Position numbers and translations under genes: made by a program
In this document: in pieces, positions 53,307 to 62,674 of the stretch
Position numbering within the stretch: position 1 is the first letter of the stretch
How the letters are laid out: each line of letters starts with the position of its first letter
Origin: an uncultured Flavobacteriales bacterium
GTDB lineage: Bacteria > Bacteroidota > Bacteroidia > Flavobacteriales > Crocinitomicaceae
Direction of reading: 5' to 3'
NCBI GenBank assembly: GCA_946479285.1
Contig: CAMLFH010000018.1
Location: 1-64,000 of the forward strand
Length of the DNA stretch: 64,000 bases
The notes under the pieces: generated by a model
What the model was told of the DNA's origin: nothing
Seen by the model: the letters and a program-made list of their open reading frames with translations, nothing else
Database searches by the model: none

Positions 53307-54875
53307 ATGTCGGGAATATCTTTGAAAAGCGCAGCTGGAAGATGGATGTTATTTTCCACCATCATGGCTACATCCATGGTATTTATTGACGGAAGTGCGC
53401 TGAATGTGGTTCTTCCCTCGATGCAAAAGGATTTGAAAGCCACGGGACCCGATATTTTCTGGGTCTTGAATGCTTATTTGCTGATACTCGCAGCTTTAAT
53501 GCTGCCAGGAGGATCTTTGGGAGACAAGTTCGGGAGGAAAAAGATCTTCGCTTTGGGAATCGCCATTTTCACAATCGGGTCTTTTCTGTGCGGGATTTCC
53601 CCGAATATCCAGTTCCTGATCTCAGCCCGGCTTATTCAAGGCCTGGGTGGTGCATTCATGGTCCCGGGAAGTCTTTCCCTGATCACGTCACTTATCAGTG
53701 AGCGGGAGCGGGGGAAAGCAATCGGTACCTGGTCATCCATTACTACGATTGTAAGCATCGGAGGACCTGTGATTGGCGGAATTCTCGGTGACAGCGGTTT
53801 GTGGCGCTATATTTTTTTCATTAACATCCCGATCGGGATCACTTCGCTCATCATTCTTTGGCGAAAGGTGCCGGAAACTTCCAATGAAGACGATAAAGGC
53901 AAGGTCGATATCCTCGGAGCGCTTTTACTGGTTGCAGGTCTGGCGGCGATTACCTATAGTTTTTTGAAATTCCCGGCTGTAGGGCTGAAAGATTGGAAAG
54001 TTAACATCATCCTAATTTTGGGTTTGGTGGACCTGATCCTGTTTTTGGTCGTTGAGAAACGAAGTAAAAGCCCGATGATCCATCTCAACCTGTTCTCAAA
54101 TATTCATTTCACCGGGTTAAATCTCCTGACATTCTTTCTTTACGGCGCATTGGGTGGAGGATTTCTGTTCTTAAGTTTAAATTTGGTCCAAATCCAGGGT
54201 TATACCCAAACAGAATCCGGATTAACCTTCCTGCCGTTCACCTTCATTTTGGGATTGTTTTCCCGTTACATCGGAGCGCTTTCCGACCGTTTGGGATCAA
54301 AATTATTCCTGATCGCGGGTCCTTTCACCGTTGGCTTAGGCTTTTTATTTATGTCATTTATCAAACAAACCGCCGGATCATCAGATTACTGGCTTTCCTA
54401 TTTCCCCGGAATGATCCTGGTGAGCATTGGAATGCTGTTCACTGTTGTTCCGCTTACAACAGCAGTTATGACTTCCATCAGTCAGAAACAGTCGGGAATT
54501 GCATCTGGAGTCAACAATGCGGTATCACGGATTGCCGGTATTTTCTCGAATGCTGCTTTCGGAGCACTGGCTTTATTGATCTTTACAAATGTCGTACTTC
54601 AAAAACTCGACGGTTCTGAGTTCAAGGATTCTCAAAAAACTAAAATTGTAGCACAAACCACCAATCTTGGCAATGCACAGGTTCCCACTGATACCTTCAG
54701 CACCCGTCAGAAAACGCAGATAAAGGAACTTTACCGGGGTGCATTTTTGAGCTCCTATCAATCTGTATTGTGGGTTTGTACGATTATGTGCTTTACCAGC
54801 TCTGCCATTGCATTTTTTACTTTGAAGAAGGGAAGCAGGGCTGCAACCGACGAACTAAAAAACAGTCAGTCCTGA
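53307..54875 (+). CDS. DHA2 family MFS multidrug transporter
   Basis: 522 aa with about fourteen membrane segments. Typical DHA2 features: early Asp motif FIDGSALNVVLPSMQKDL, the loop GGSLGDKFGRKKIFALG (MFS motif A) and AFMVPGSLSLITSLISERER, and the central cytoplasmic loop. Exports drugs or other small molecules with a proton gradient. A GGGGTATATG-like purine stretch (aaggggt) sits before the ATG. The AraC gene is convergent, so it is not an obvious cotranscribed regulator. Confidence 0.9.
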   Translation: MSGISLKSAAGRWMLFSTIMATSMVFIDGSALNVVLPSMQKDLKATGPDIFWVLNAYLLILAALMLPGGSLGDKFGRKKIFALGIAIFTIGSFLCGISPNIQFLISARLIQGLGGAFMVPGSLSLITSLISERERGKAIGTWSSITTIVSIGGPVIGGILGDSGLWRYIFFINIPIGITSLIILWRKVPETSNEDDKGKVDILGALLLVAGLAAITYSFLKFPAVGLKDWKVNIILILGLVDLILFLVVEKRSKSPMIHLNLFSNIHFTGLNLLTFFLYGALGGGFLFLSLNLVQIQGYTQTESGLTFLPFTFILGLFSRYIGALSDRLGSKLFLIAGPFTVGLGFLFMSFIKQTAGSSDYWLSYFPGMILVSIGMLFTVVPLTTAVMTSISQKQSGIASGVNNAVSRIAGIFSNAAFGALALLIFTNVVLQKLDGSEFKDSQKTKIVAQTTNLGNAQVPTDTFSTRQKTQIKELYRGAFLSSYQSVLWVCTIMCFTSSAIAFFTLKKGSRAATDELKNSQS

Positions 54876-54889
54876 TTTGATGAGCGCGA

Positions 54890-55810
54890 TTAGTTAAACA
54901 ACTGTCGGAACTGCAAGGGCGACAGGTTTGTTTTCGACTTGAAGAGTTTACTGAATGACTGAAGGTGTTCAAAGCCTAGTTCGTAGGCAATTTCACTAAC
55001 ACTTAAATTCGTAGTCGAGAGTTTTTCTTTCGCTGATTCAATCAATTTCTCATGAATATGCTGCTGTGTGCTCTGGCCGGTAAGCATTCGAAGCAAACTA
55101 CTTAAATATCCCGGAGAAACGTTCAAAGATTCCGCAACAAACTGAACTGACGGCAATCCTTTTGAAGCCAGGTCATCACTTCCAAAGTAATCAGTCAGAA
55201 GTTGTTCCAGCCGACTCAACACCTGGTGGTTCGCTTGTTCCCGCGTGATGAACTGGCGGTTGTAAAAGCGCTCGGAATAATTCAGCAGACCTTCCAGCTG
55301 CGAAATGATGATCTGCTTACTGAATTTATCAATGGTAGAATGATATTCCTGCCGGATGTTTTCAGCTATCCGATTCAGCGTTTGCTCTTCTTTATCGGAT
55401 AAAAACAAGGCTTCGTTTACAGAGTAATCGAAAAATTCATATTTCTTGATTGTTTTTGCAAGCGAAGTATTCCACAAAAAATCGGGATGCACTAATAACA
55501 TCCATCCCGATCTTTCAATGGTCGTATTTTTTTCCGCCGCTACGCCAAACACCTGGTTCGGAGAAATAAAGAAGAGCACGCCCTCATCAAAATCATATTC
55601 CTGCTGTCCGTACTTCAGTTTTGCACTGATGCCTCTTTTCATGGAAATTTGGTAGAAGTCAAACATCCAGTTCACTTCTCCGATATCTTCCGGGCGATTA
55701 ATGGCATTGAAATCAATCACACTGATGAGCGGATGTTCCGGTTTCGGAAGACCTCGTAAACGGTGAAACTCGGTAATGGTGCTGATCTTCGTTATTTTTT
55801 TCTGTTCCAA
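54890..55810 (-). CDS. AraC family transcriptional regulator
   Basis: 306 aa. N-terminal sensor region without a clear cupin signature (MKRGISAKLKYGQQEYDFDE), then two helix-turn-helix motifs in the last 100 residues (SVQFVAESLNVSPGYLSSLL and LSVSEIAYELGFEHLQSFSK, then FKSKTNLSPLQFR). It probably controls the SDR gene that follows on the same strand (98-nt gap), as adjacent AraC/oxidoreductase pairs often do. Effector unknown. Confidence 0.9.
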   Translation of the reverse strand: MEQKKITKISTITEFHRLRGLPKPEHPLISVIDFNAINRPEDIGEVNWMFDFYQISMKRGISAKLKYGQQEYDFDEGVLFFISPNQVFGVAAEKNTTIERSGWMLLVHPDFLWNTSLAKTIKKYEFFDYSVNEALFLSDKEEQTLNRIAENIRQEYHSTIDKFSKQIIISQLEGLLNYSERFYNRQFITREQANHQVLSRLEQLLTDYFGSDDLASKGLPSVQFVAESLNVSPGYLSSLLRMLTGQSTQQHIHEKLIESAKEKLSTTNLSVSEIAYELGFEHLQSFSKLFKSKTNLSPLQFRQLFN

Positions 55811-55907
55811 GCTGAATGTTTAAAAGTTCAACCCGTCAGCAGACTTTCCGCCGCTGCGGTTTGAAATTATTTCAATGATACCAATCCTTTTCTAATTCCT
55901 GAGGAAT

Positions 55908-56783
55908 TTAGAAATAATTCTTCGTCATATCTTCCAATAGTCCGATTTCCGTTGGTTTCCAATCCAATACTTCCTGTGTTTTTTGACTACTGGCAGGATT
56001 GTCAAATACGATGAAATGGCTCATCCATTCGAAATGCTGCGGAATTTCTTCTTCAGAAAGCGATTTTGTAGGAATATTCAGTTTTTCACTAATCAATTCC
56101 GCAATTTTTTTCAATTCGATTCCAGGATCTCCGATCGCATTGTACAAAGCTCCCCTAATTCCTTTTTCAAGGGCTAAGCGAAACAACTTTGCAGCATCTT
56201 TGCGGTGAACAGCCGGCCAGCGATTACTGCCATCTCCCGGATAAGCAGCCACACCATGCGTTCGCGCCTGATGAATTATAAACGGCATAAATCCTTTGTC
56301 GCCTTTGTCATGCGTGGAAGGAGCCAGGCGCACCACTGAAACATGGACTCCTTTTTCTGCCCATGCCAGGCCGGTTGGTTCAGAAGTCCGCAATGGAATC
56401 TGAAGGATGCTTTTTTCCGTCACCAATCCGTCTATAAGAGGTAATCCCAAACTTCCGGCCGTTACGACCAAGGGCTTTTGAGTCCCCATCAATACTTCCG
56501 CCATGGTGTTGATCGCTATTTTTTCCACTTCATTGGATTTGGCATAATTCGCAAAATCGTGGATAAATCCGGTGTGAATGATCCCATCGCATTCAGAAGC
56601 TCCTTTCTTCAAAGAACTCAGATCTTCCAAATCGCCCATTAAAACTTGTGCTCCCGCTTTACGAATTGCGTCTGCAGATTCTTCCGAACGCGCCAATCCT
56701 AGCACCTGGTGTCCTGCTCCGATTAATTCTTTTACTACTGCCGAGCCCACAAAGCCCGACGCTCCTGTTACAAATACTTTCAT
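55908..56783 (-). CDS. NAD(P)-dependent SDR, NmrA/epimerase type
   Basis: 291 aa from MKVFVTGASGFVGSAVVKEL (the leader back to 56816 is not needed). Rossmann motif TGASGFVG at 6-13. The catalytic YxxxK is not obvious, so an atypical or NmrA-like SDR (redox sensor or reductase) is likely. GDLEDLSSLKKG and GDGSNRWPAVHRKDAAKLF are typical of this subfamily. Next to the AraC gene. Confidence 0.88.
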   Translation of the reverse strand: MKVFVTGASGFVGSAVVKELIGAGHQVLGLARSEESADAIRKAGAQVLMGDLEDLSSLKKGASECDGIIHTGFIHDFANYAKSNEVEKIAINTMAEVLMGTQKPLVVTAGSLGLPLIDGLVTEKSILQIPLRTSEPTGLAWAEKGVHVSVVRLAPSTHDKGDKGFMPFIIHQARTHGVAAYPGDGSNRWPAVHRKDAAKLFRLALEKGIRGALYNAIGDPGIELKKIAELISEKLNIPTKSLSEEEIPQHFEWMSHFIVFDNPASSQKTQEVLDWKPTEIGLLEDMTKNYF

Positions 56784-56816
56784 CTGATCTTTTTTTGTTG
56801 GAACAAAGTTCAGCAT

Positions 56817-57052
56817 TCAATTTCGGGAAGATTTAGCCAAATCAGCTGATCCTTTAGCCAAAATAGGGGATAGAATGCGGGAGCTCTTCGATTGAATAAT
56901 TCCGATCATTTGAATGATCTTCAGTTGGATTAAGAAAAAAAATAATTTCTCAAACGTGCAATTTTCGGGACTTTCAGCAAAAAAAACTCACTTTTTTTTG
57001 TTAAATTCAACCTAAGTATTGTTTCGTACGAAAAGTTTCCTACCTTTGAAAA
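56817..57052. other. Divergent regulatory region with a palindrome
   Basis: The palindrome gatcatt-tg-aatgatc is at 56904-56919 between the SDR and BlaI-type genes. Other text is A- and T-rich with no gene. Confidence 0.4.
57019..57048 (+). promoter_or_regulatory. blaI-like gene promoter, leaderless type, with a palindrome
   Basis: TTG (57019-57021), 19 nt, TACCTTTG (57041-57048), then four A bases and ATG at 57053. The 12-bp palindrome tttcgtacgaaa (57022-57033) lies between the two boxes, where a BlaI-type dimer could block RNA polymerase. Confidence 0.6.
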
Positions 57053-57454
57053 ATGAAATCAAAAAACGCTGAAAATAATCCGCAGTCAGAACCGACAAAA
57101 TCAGAATTGGAAATTTTGCAGGTTCTTTGGGAAAACGGTCCTTCAACAGTTCGTTTCGTAAATGATTACCTGAACGAACAAAAACGTTCGGTGCAGTATA
57201 CTTCCACCTTGAAGTTAATGCAGATCATGACCGATAAAGAAATGCTGCTCCGTGATGCTTCGAGTATGAAGCATATTTACAGCCCGGCAATTGAAGAAAA
57301 TCAAACAAAAACCGTTTTATTGGACAAGTTCATTGATACGATGTTCAACGGTTCCAGTACCAACTTAATGATGCAGTTGTTGGGAAACAAAAAGACTTCA
57401 CAGCAGGAATTGGACGCAATTCGTGCCATGTTGGATCAACTAGACAAGAAATAA
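57053..57454 (+). CDS. BlaI/MecI/CopY-type repressor
   Basis: 133 aa. A winged-helix protein: LTKSELEILQVLW-like TKSELEILQVLWENGPSTVR, then SVQYTSTLKLMQIMTDKEML. The C-terminal dimer region holds the possible cleavage site. The protein is normally released from DNA when its partner membrane protease is activated, here the M56 gene 19 nt downstream. Autoregulation through the palindrome in its promoter is inferred. Confidence 0.9.
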   Translation: MKSKNAENNPQSEPTKSELEILQVLWENGPSTVRFVNDYLNEQKRSVQYTSTLKLMQIMTDKEMLLRDASSMKHIYSPAIEENQTKTVLLDKFIDTMFNGSSTNLMMQLLGNKKTSQQELDAIRAMLDQLDKK

Positions 57455-57473
57455 ACCTTAAAAACTCTTTACT

Positions 57474-59390
57474 ATGAACTTTTTAGTGAACGATTCAATT
57501 ATCAAAGCAGTCAGCTGGACAATTATCCATTCGCTTTGGCTGGGACTCGCAGCGGCTTTCCTGGCAGGAATTACCATTTTGCTTACCAAAAAAGCAACTT
57601 CGGCAACCCGGTACAATCTACTGGCAGCATTGAGTGTTGCCTTTTTAGTGACCATCGGTTTTGTTTTCTACCTCGAATTCGAATCGCAGGCGTCTGTTTC
57701 ACAAACCGGTGAATTGGTGAAAAGTGGCATCCAGGCAGAACAGCCCGGTTCATTTTCCCACGCAGTAACGCAGGAGGAGGCGAGCGGACCACTTTCAATC
57801 ATCAGTGGATTCATCAGTAAATTCGGCTCCTGGATCGTTTTCAGCTGGTTTGTCATTTTTATTTTCAAATGTCTTCGCATGACCGGCGATATCCGCCAGG
57901 TTTACCGGGCCCGAAATTATCAAACGATTTCTCCACCGGAAATGTGGCGGGAACGTGTATCAGAACTCCAGGTTTCACTGCAGATCAAACGTCGTGTTCA
58001 GTTATTGGAATCCCGATTAGTAACGATTCCTTCGGTGACCGGATTCTTCAAACCCATTATTTTGGTGCCGGTTGGATTGTTGAACAATCTTCCCCACGAC
58101 CAGGTGGAAGCTATTTTGCTCCACGAGCTTGCTCACATTCGCCGAAGCGATTATGCGGTCAATATCATGCAAAACTTTATTGAAATCTTGTTTTTCTTTA
58201 ATCCGGGGATTTTATGGATTTCTTCCCTGCTGAGAGACGAACGTGAAAATTGCTGCGATGATTTAGCGATCAGCGTTACGAATAACAAAAGAGAATTTGT
58301 CAATGCGCTGGTTTCTTTCCAGGAATACAACATGAATACACAAAGATTCGCCCTGCAGTTCAGTGATCAGAAAATGAAACTGGCGGACCGTGCAAAAAGA
58401 ATTCTGTTCAACACGAATAAGGTACTGAGTACTCGTGAAAAGTATTTTCTATCCGCCTGTGTAGCGATGAGCGTGGTTCTTTTCCTGGTTGTCCTGAACG
58501 TGAATTCCTCTTCGGCACAGGAAATTAAATCTCCCGAATTGCAATCCATCGGCAATCAAAAATACAATCCGGAAGAGATTCCTGAAGGAACTGCAATCCG
58601 TTATGTGGAAGATTTGGAAGGAAAATCCCGTGTATACATTTTCAAGAGTGAAGGGATGCTGTACCAGGTTCCGGAGAATTTGGAAAACATCAAGGTCAAT
58701 GACAAATTGGTTACCGGAAAGGACCGGGAACTTTACCTTCCAAAGATCAAGCAGTTGATTGACAGTTATGAAAAAGCTATCGCCAACGACGAAATCGACG
58801 GGTACTCAGGAATTGATTATCCGGAAGTGGATCTCTCAGAAGAAGAAGCAATCATTGATGAAGCATCCCGTATAATTGACGGACATTCTGCAATCATTGA
58901 CAAGCATTCGGCAGCGATTGATAAACATGCAGCCATTATTGAGGAACAGGCAAAAATCCTGGAAGCTGAAGCCAACAAAAAAGACGGGAAGATTAACTGG
59001 AAAAAGCACGACGAAGCACAACGACGCATTGAAGAAGAACAGGCTAAAATCAATGCCGAATCAAAGAAAATTGACATCGAGGCTCGTAAAATTGACTTAC
59101 AGTCACGCAAGATCGATGAACAATCGCGCAAGATTGATGCAAAGCTGAAAATGCAGGAAAAAGAGATGAAACTACCAGCTTTAGATCCGCTGCCTATTGA
59201 AGAAGATATTACCCAAACAGTCATGGAAGACCTGAGAAAAGCAGGTTACAAAGGAAAAATCAATTCTTTCGAACTGAGCGAGAAAACCTTAATAATTAAC
59301 GGAAAGCCCCAATCAAAATCACTATTTGAAAGTGTAAAAAAGTACACCAAACCCGGCATGCGCATCTTACATAACATTGATACGCATTAA
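57474..59390 (+). CDS. M56 family BlaR1-like metallopeptidase with helical repeat tail
   Basis: 638 aa. Hydrophobic segments at about 15-38, 45-65 and 110-132, and one at about 325-348. Zinc site HELAH is at 217-221 with third ligand in the ERENCCDD block near 257-264; the usual SWTIIHSLWLGL start is present. The classical BlaR1 sensor (penicillin-binding) domain is missing; instead residues 460-565 carry a repeated IDxHSAxIDKHxAxIxEQ helical pattern followed by a polar end. It presumably cleaves the BlaI-type repressor on a signal that is not a beta-lactam. Confidence 0.88.
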   Translation: MNFLVNDSIIKAVSWTIIHSLWLGLAAAFLAGITILLTKKATSATRYNLLAALSVAFLVTIGFVFYLEFESQASVSQTGELVKSGIQAEQPGSFSHAVTQEEASGPLSIISGFISKFGSWIVFSWFVIFIFKCLRMTGDIRQVYRARNYQTISPPEMWRERVSELQVSLQIKRRVQLLESRLVTIPSVTGFFKPIILVPVGLLNNLPHDQVEAILLHELAHIRRSDYAVNIMQNFIEILFFFNPGILWISSLLRDERENCCDDLAISVTNNKREFVNALVSFQEYNMNTQRFALQFSDQKMKLADRAKRILFNTNKVLSTREKYFLSACVAMSVVLFLVVLNVNSSSAQEIKSPELQSIGNQKYNPEEIPEGTAIRYVEDLEGKSRVYIFKSEGMLYQVPENLENIKVNDKLVTGKDRELYLPKIKQLIDSYEKAIANDEIDGYSGIDYPEVDLSEEEAIIDEASRIIDGHSAIIDKHSAAIDKHAAIIEEQAKILEAEANKKDGKINWKKHDEAQRRIEEEQAKINAESKKIDIEARKIDLQSRKIDEQSRKIDAKLKMQEKEMKLPALDPLPIEEDITQTVMEDLRKAGYKGKINSFELSEKTLIINGKPQSKSLFESVKKYTKPGMRILHNIDTH

Positions 59391-59441
59391 ACATGTCTAA
59401 ACAAAGCCTAAGTAAGACATGAGTACAGTTAAAGATGCAAG

Positions 59442-59475
59442 CCCTGACATTATTTGTCAGGGTTTTGTTTTTTGT
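59442..59475 (+). terminator. Intrinsic terminator of the BlaI/M56 operon
   Basis: ccctgaca, ttatt loop, tgtcaggg and a T-rich tail, 52 nt after the M56 stop codon. Confidence 0.8.
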
Positions 59476-59500
59476 GCAAATACCTATTAGAAGAAAAAGA

Positions 59501-59532
59501 TTTGCATTTTGTTGTCGTAACTACTATATTTG
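59501..59532 (+). promoter_or_regulatory. Promoter of the VOC-MarR genes
   Basis: TTTG (59501-59504), 20 nt, TATATTTG (59525-59532), an exact match to the Bacteroidota pattern, 25 nt before the ATG at 59558. This supports the later start of the VOC gene. Confidence 0.7.
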
Positions 59533-59557
59533 CAACAACAATAATACATCAAACAAC

Positions 59558-59917
59558 ATGAGACAATTAACATTTTCATCCTTGCAGGTAAAAGACTTAG
59601 CAGCATCGACCGAATTCTACACCAAAAAATTAGGCTTTGAAATCCAGGACACCAATCCACAGGCTTGCATTTTCCGTTACGGAGAAGGGCAGGCAAGTTT
59701 TGCGATCCGCACGCCGCTTGAACCATTAGAAAACCGGGAACTGGGAGTAGGGGTAGCACTTTGGTTTGCCGTTGACCAAAAAGTAGATGAATTGAAAGAA
59801 GCATTCATTGCAAATGGAGTGACTACCGCCGGAGTTATTATAGAAACGCCATTCGGAAGAGCATTTCATGTCCTGGATCCTGACGGATTTAAACTAACTT
59901 TCCTGGAATCGAAATAG
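59558..59917 (+). CDS. VOC family protein (glyoxalase/bleomycin resistance fold)
   Basis: 119 aa from MRQLTFSSLQVKDLAASTEF. The open frame from 59435 runs through the terminator and promoter and is not used. VOC signature: LAASTEFYTKKLGFEIQDTN, IFRYGEGQASFAI, and FGRAFHVLDPDGFKLTFLE with a metal-site Glu/His pattern. Could be a lyase or a binding protein; no substrate. Next gene (MarR) follows after 8 nt. Confidence 0.9.
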   Translation: MRQLTFSSLQVKDLAASTEFYTKKLGFEIQDTNPQACIFRYGEGQASFAIRTPLEPLENRELGVGVALWFAVDQKVDELKEAFIANGVTTAGVIIETPFGRAFHVLDPDGFKLTFLESK

Positions 59918-59925
59918 GCAGCACC

Positions 59926-60417
59926 ATGTCAGACAACATTGAATTCTTGTTTAAAAGCCCGGAAGAAAGTCCGGGCTACTTATTGTCGCAGCTAACGATG
60001 CTCTTGCACCGAAAGCAAAAGAAAGCGCTGGATCCCCTGGATTTAACTCAAACACAATTTGTACTGCTGACATCCGTTGCCTGGCTGACAAACACCAGCG
60101 AAAACGTAACCCAGGCAGAAATAGCGAATCTCAACAACTTTGACCGCATGATGGTTTCCAAGGTTTTGCGCACGCTTGAATCCAAAGAATTGATCACCCG
60201 GCAGGAACACGATACCGATACACGGGCAAAGGTCATAAAGCTCACTACCAAGGGGAAACAAGTACTACAAACGGCATTATCGGCCGTTGAAAACACGGAT
60301 ATTGCGTTTTTTTCGCATATCGGCGGAGCAGTTTCTGGTTTCAACAAGCAATTGTATACACTTATTGAGGCGAATAAAGAGTCTGCCGCGACGGGTGAAG
60401 ATGCAGGTAAGGAGTGA
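59926..60417 (+). CDS. MarR family transcriptional regulator
   Basis: 163 aa. Winged helix with LDLTQTQFVLLTSVAWL, VTQAEIANLNNFDRMMVSKV and the wing LITRQEHDTDTRAKVIKLTT. It probably responds to a small ligand and may regulate the VOC gene in front of it (8-nt gap). Convergent with the SRPBCC gene. Confidence 0.9.
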   Translation: MSDNIEFLFKSPEESPGYLLSQLTMLLHRKQKKALDPLDLTQTQFVLLTSVAWLTNTSENVTQAEIANLNNFDRMMVSKVLRTLESKELITRQEHDTDTRAKVIKLTTKGKQVLQTALSAVENTDIAFFSHIGGAVSGFNKQLYTLIEANKESAATGEDAGKE

Positions 60418-60435
60418 GGGCGGGAATTCCGAATT

Positions 60436-60888
60436 CTACTCGCAAATCTCCTTTAACTTCGCCAGCGCTTTGGGCCAGATCTCGTCCATCTGCTTCGCAT
60501 ATTCTTCTTTCATGTCAACCTCAACAATGACTTTTGTTCCATCAGCCGTTTGTTCGAACCAATAATTTTCCAGCGCATCGCCCCAGCCTTCCATCTTAGG
60601 ACCGTCGGTAATTTCTTCCCCTTTTTCCAGCATTCCATAATGATTGATGGAAACCATTTTTGCCGGGTCGTTTTTCAGGATCCGCGCAACCATCCCTGAT
60701 TTTTCCTCACCGGCATTGGAAGTAAAAATGATCTTTCCGCCTTCGTCCCAGGTTCCTTCCCAGGTTGAAGTTGGTTCAAAAAACGCTGTCCACGCTTCGT
60801 ACGTTTTCTTATCGCTCAATCCCAGCATACAGTCGTAAACTTTTTCCGGGGAAGCTGAAATTTCTTGGGTATATCTGAGTTTTTTCAT
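60436..60888 (-). CDS. SRPBCC/AHSA1-type protein
   Basis: 150 aa. A polyketide cyclase/START-like beta-barrel: KKLRYTQEISASPEKVYDCM, the FEPTSTWEGTWDEGGKIIF segment, MVARILKNDPAKMVSINHYG and a C-terminal helix LKEICE. Binds a hydrophobic ligand in relatives. Solitary; convergent with MarR. Confidence 0.85.
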   Translation of the reverse strand: MKKLRYTQEISASPEKVYDCMLGLSDKKTYEAWTAFFEPTSTWEGTWDEGGKIIFTSNAGEEKSGMVARILKNDPAKMVSINHYGMLEKGEEITDGPKMEGWGDALENYWFEQTADGTKVIVEVDMKEEYAKQMDEIWPKALAKLKEICE

Positions 60889-60964
60889 GAAATCAGTTAT
60901 GAAACTACAAGATAAGGAGTTTTGGATCTTGGTGTATGTTAAGAAATCTGAAATCAGATCAGCA

Positions 60965-62575
60965 CTAGTTCATCCGGGACTTTATGATTTCTAAGCGCAG
61001 CAGAAGAGTTTCATGATCCGGATCAATTTTAAGTCCTTTTTCAATGGTTTGTACAGCCTCGCTGTATTTATGCTGTCGGAACAAATAGGTTGCACATTCC
61101 GCGTAAAGCCATCCCAGGAAATCTTCCTGGATAAGTTCCTTATCAGTAATCTGGTCAATCAGGCTCTCTGATAAGTCAAAATATTTTTTACCGTTCACCC
61201 CGTCGTTCTCCTTGTAATAATTCATAGAGAACGTGATGTTGGCATAAAGCTTAGTCAAAATAAAAAGGTTGTTTGAATCCAGATAAGGATACTTCACGCA
61301 GTATTTAGTAATATCGGAATAGAACTTTTCCGCCGTTTCCAGTTCTTCATCCAGTTCTTCTTCATCCAAATCCTCCTCGTCCTCCGAATAGTCATCAAAA
61401 GACAAATATTTTCGCTCCAAATTATAAACGATTTGACTTAAAAGAGCCGATTTAATAATGGAATTATCGGGAGAAGACTGATAAGCCATTTCTGCATATT
61501 CCAAAGCCTTTTCTTTTTTTCTGGCTTTTGAAAAATAACCCGACATCCCTAAATAATAGATGCCGCTTAAATCATTCAAAAGACTTGTGTCCCTGACCAT
61601 TTGTTTCATTAAAACCAAGCTGGAATCTGCAAACGGACGATTTCCATCTGCAATTAACCGCTGATTGATAAAATTCGCGTAACCGTAAATGATGTAATCG
61701 TGTTTGTATTTGTTCCTGTTTCCATACTCAAACAAATAGGGGAGCGAACTAAGGTTCTTAAAATCTTTTTTTTCCACCAGCGCCACCAATAATTCCGATT
61801 TAACGAGGGTAGTTCGATGCTCATTATAAAACCTTTCGGCTTTATTGATATAGCTGAGCGACGTCTCCATTTGCTCATTATTAATGGCAGTTATTGCATG
61901 ATTCAGCAGCTGTATACCCACTAATTGTTTGATAGTCAATTTGGATCGCGCATTGAAAAACAGGTCATAAACCTGCACGTTTGTCATTGATTTAATTTGC
62001 TTAGGTGTAACAAGCTGCAGTTCCAGCAGGTTTTCAACCGCCCGGTTTACATCCTTTCGCGGAGGAATTACAAATGCGTTTTGAACAGTTGTCATTTCCA
62101 CTGTAATATTACTGGTGTTCGGATAGGCCATAATCAATACATGTCCGGGTTGTTCCTGCACATAATACGGAATCCCCAATTCCTCCAAAACCAACGCAAA
62201 TAGCGCGGTTGAGGAAACACAATTGTATTCTCCGGTAACAAAAATCTGGTTAAAATCGACCAGCGCCCGATACCGGGTTAAAAAACGTTCGTGAACCTGC
62301 TTGTGCAAAGCACGAATGGTCTTTTCCTCGGATTGCCGGATTATTTTGGAGTCTTTCAATTCAGTGATAAACGCATCAAACTGCTCCTTTGCCGCTTCTG
62401 TTTTTGGCTTGGAACAGGCAGAATCCGAAATCATGAATAATTCAAAATTAGAAGCATTGACATCGTTCAAAACCTGTTTCTCATAATCCGTTGTATATTT
62501 TTCAAAGAAGGGATTCGTTTGAGCAAAACTAAGTCGTGATAAAGCCAGAAAGAGCAGAAAGAGGTAGTTTTTCAT
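60965..62575 (-). CDS. Secreted transglutaminase-like/TPR protein
   Basis: 536 aa with a signal peptide (ends LSFAQT). Residues 90-155 hold a papain/transglutaminase-like pattern: Cys119 in GEYNCVSSTALFALVLEELG, then PYYVQEQPGHVLIMAY with His145, and an acidic third residue downstream. Residues 200-536 form a long helical region with TPR-like helix pairs and an acidic stretch (SEDEEDLDEEELDEELE, about 400-416). Perhaps an envelope peptidase or inactive scaffold. A perfect -7 box lies 16 nt upstream of the ATG. Confidence 0.72.
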   Translation of the reverse strand: MKNYLFLLFLALSRLSFAQTNPFFEKYTTDYEKQVLNDVNASNFELFMISDSACSKPKTEAAKEQFDAFITELKDSKIIRQSEEKTIRALHKQVHERFLTRYRALVDFNQIFVTGEYNCVSSTALFALVLEELGIPYYVQEQPGHVLIMAYPNTSNITVEMTTVQNAFVIPPRKDVNRAVENLLELQLVTPKQIKSMTNVQVYDLFFNARSKLTIKQLVGIQLLNHAITAINNEQMETSLSYINKAERFYNEHRTTLVKSELLVALVEKKDFKNLSSLPYLFEYGNRNKYKHDYIIYGYANFINQRLIADGNRPFADSSLVLMKQMVRDTSLLNDLSGIYYLGMSGYFSKARKKEKALEYAEMAYQSSPDNSIIKSALLSQIVYNLERKYLSFDDYSEDEEDLDEEELDEELETAEKFYSDITKYCVKYPYLDSNNLFILTKLYANITFSMNYYKENDGVNGKKYFDLSESLIDQITDKELIQEDFLGWLYAECATYLFRQHKYSEAVQTIEKGLKIDPDHETLLLRLEIIKSRMN

Positions 62576-62590
62576 TCAGGATTGTTTTGG

Positions 62591-62598
62591 CAAAGATA
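62591..62598 (-). promoter_or_regulatory. -7 promoter box of the transglutaminase-like gene
   Basis: Minus strand TATCTTTG, followed by about 15 nt to the ATG at 62575; no clear -33 box. Confidence 0.5.
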
Positions 62599-62674
62599 GT
62601 GATTAAACCAAAATGCATAAATTCGGTTAAGTTTTAAATCAAACATCATATCGATTAAACTACGAAAACTAAAG

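Noticed and set aside
57022..57033. Classical BlaI operator (TACAnnTGTA type)
   Set aside because: The palindrome here, tttcgtacgaaa, does not match that consensus; it is kept only as a candidate site of unproven specificity.
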